NCBI GenBank assembly: GCA_025458465.1
Contig: JALOSK010000131.1
Coordinates: 1 to 5,845 of the forward strand
Source: Sandarakinorhabdus sp.
Lineage (GTDB): Bacteria > Pseudomonadota > Alphaproteobacteria > Sphingomonadales > Sphingomonadaceae
Direction: 5' to 3'
Length of the DNA: 5,845 nucleotides
Shown here: piece after piece, positions 5,555 through 5,845 of the stretch
Numbering within the stretch: position 1 is the stretch's first letter
Layout: each line of letters begins with the position of its first letter
Made by a program: the position numbers and the translations under genes
The notes under the pieces: model-generated
What the model saw: only the letters and a program-made list of their open reading frames with translations
Told to the model about the DNA's origin: nothing
Databases searched by the model: none

Positions 5555-5845
5555 ATGCACGTCGAGCCGACCGGGCAGGCCTGCGGGGCGGTGGTGACCG
5601 GACTTGATCTGGCCCGGCCGCTGGCAGCCGAACAGGTGGCCGCTGTCCGTGCCGCCTGGCTGCAGCATCATGTGCTGGTGTTCCCGCAACAGCGCCTGAC
5701 CGATGATGATCTGGAAGCCTTCACCCTCGCCATGGGCGGCTTTGGTGATGATCCGTTCATCGCCCCCATTCCCGGCCGGCAGCACATCATCGCGGTCGCC
5801 CGTGCGGCCGATGAAACCACCCCGATCTTTGCCGAGACCTGGCAT
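5555..5845 (+). CDS. TauD/TfdA-family Fe(II)/2-oxoglutarate dioxygenase, N-terminal part (partial)
   Basis: The window holds the first 97 codons; the gene runs off the right edge. The start MHVEPTGQACGAVVTGLDL followed by AWLQHHVLVFPQQRLTDDDLEAF matches the first strands and helix of taurine/alpha-ketoglutarate dioxygenases ('G..i.GvDL', then 'll..hgvlvFR.Q.ls...l..f'). The last visible residues are IFAETWH. In this family the block continues as W-H-x-D, so H97 is the predicted first iron ligand of the HxD...H triad, close to H99 of E. coli TauD. The ATG at 5555 is well supported by GGGAGGG (5544-5550) with a normal gap. Family members hydroxylate taurine, aryloxyalkanoates, sulfate esters or other substrates, so the substrate cannot be named. 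It lies 34 bases after the Lrp-type regulator in the same direction and could be co-transcribed with it. Confidence 0.88.
   Translation, partial: MHVEPTGQACGAVVTGLDLARPLAAEQVAAVRAAWLQHHVLVFPQQRLTDDDLEAFTLAMGGFGDDPFIAPIPGRQHIIAVARAADETTPIFAETWH

Noticed and set aside
1..5845. Mobile element, CRISPR array, tRNA, rRNA, prophage or defence system
   Set aside because: I saw no transposase or integrase, no regularly spaced repeats, no tRNA-like cloverleaf and no conserved rRNA segments; all genes are ordinary metabolic or regulatory types with uniform base composition.

Overview
The window is high-GC bacterial chromosomal DNA with tightly packed genes. It most resembles an alphaproteobacterium, probably a sphingomonad. 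The basis is base composition, codon use strongly biased to G/C at third positions, and the gene set: a short bacterial phenylalanine hydroxylase close to the sphingomonad form as I remember it, a thiolase-like protein with an extra C-terminal domain, a GlsB/YeaQ membrane protein, and an Lrp/AsnC regulator. The organism assignment is inference.

Layout, left to right: the 3' end of an amidohydrolase gene (+, cut by the left edge); a 500-residue thiolase-like protein (-) that lacks the catalytic motifs of true thiolases; phenylalanine 4-monooxygenase phhA (+), divergent from it; a small GlsB/YeaQ-type three-helix membrane protein (-); an alpha/beta-hydrolase (+); an exported S41-family peptidase (-); an Lrp/AsnC-type regulator (+); and the first 97 codons of a TauD/TfdA-type Fe(II)/2-oxoglutarate dioxygenase (+), cut by the right edge at the predicted first iron-binding histidine. 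The first seven genes alternate strand without exception, so only the last two could form an operon. Two of the three convergent junctions have no spacer: the opposing stop codons overlap in TTAA at 2632-2635 and abut in TGATCA at 3858-3863.

The genes do not form an obvious single pathway. The clearest chemistry is phhA, which converts phenylalanine to tyrosine. The Lrp/AsnC protein could in principle respond to an amino acid, but no sequence evidence ties it to phhA. I see no mobile element, CRISPR array, tRNA/rRNA, phage gene or defence system, and I would not call this a new multigene system.

The parts most worth a second look are the divergent region at 1702-1786, which has an 8-bp inverted repeat placed nearly symmetrically between two candidate promoters and a phhA start that looks leaderless; the thiolase-like protein without catalytic cysteines; and a perfect 14-bp palindrome in the other short divergent spacer.
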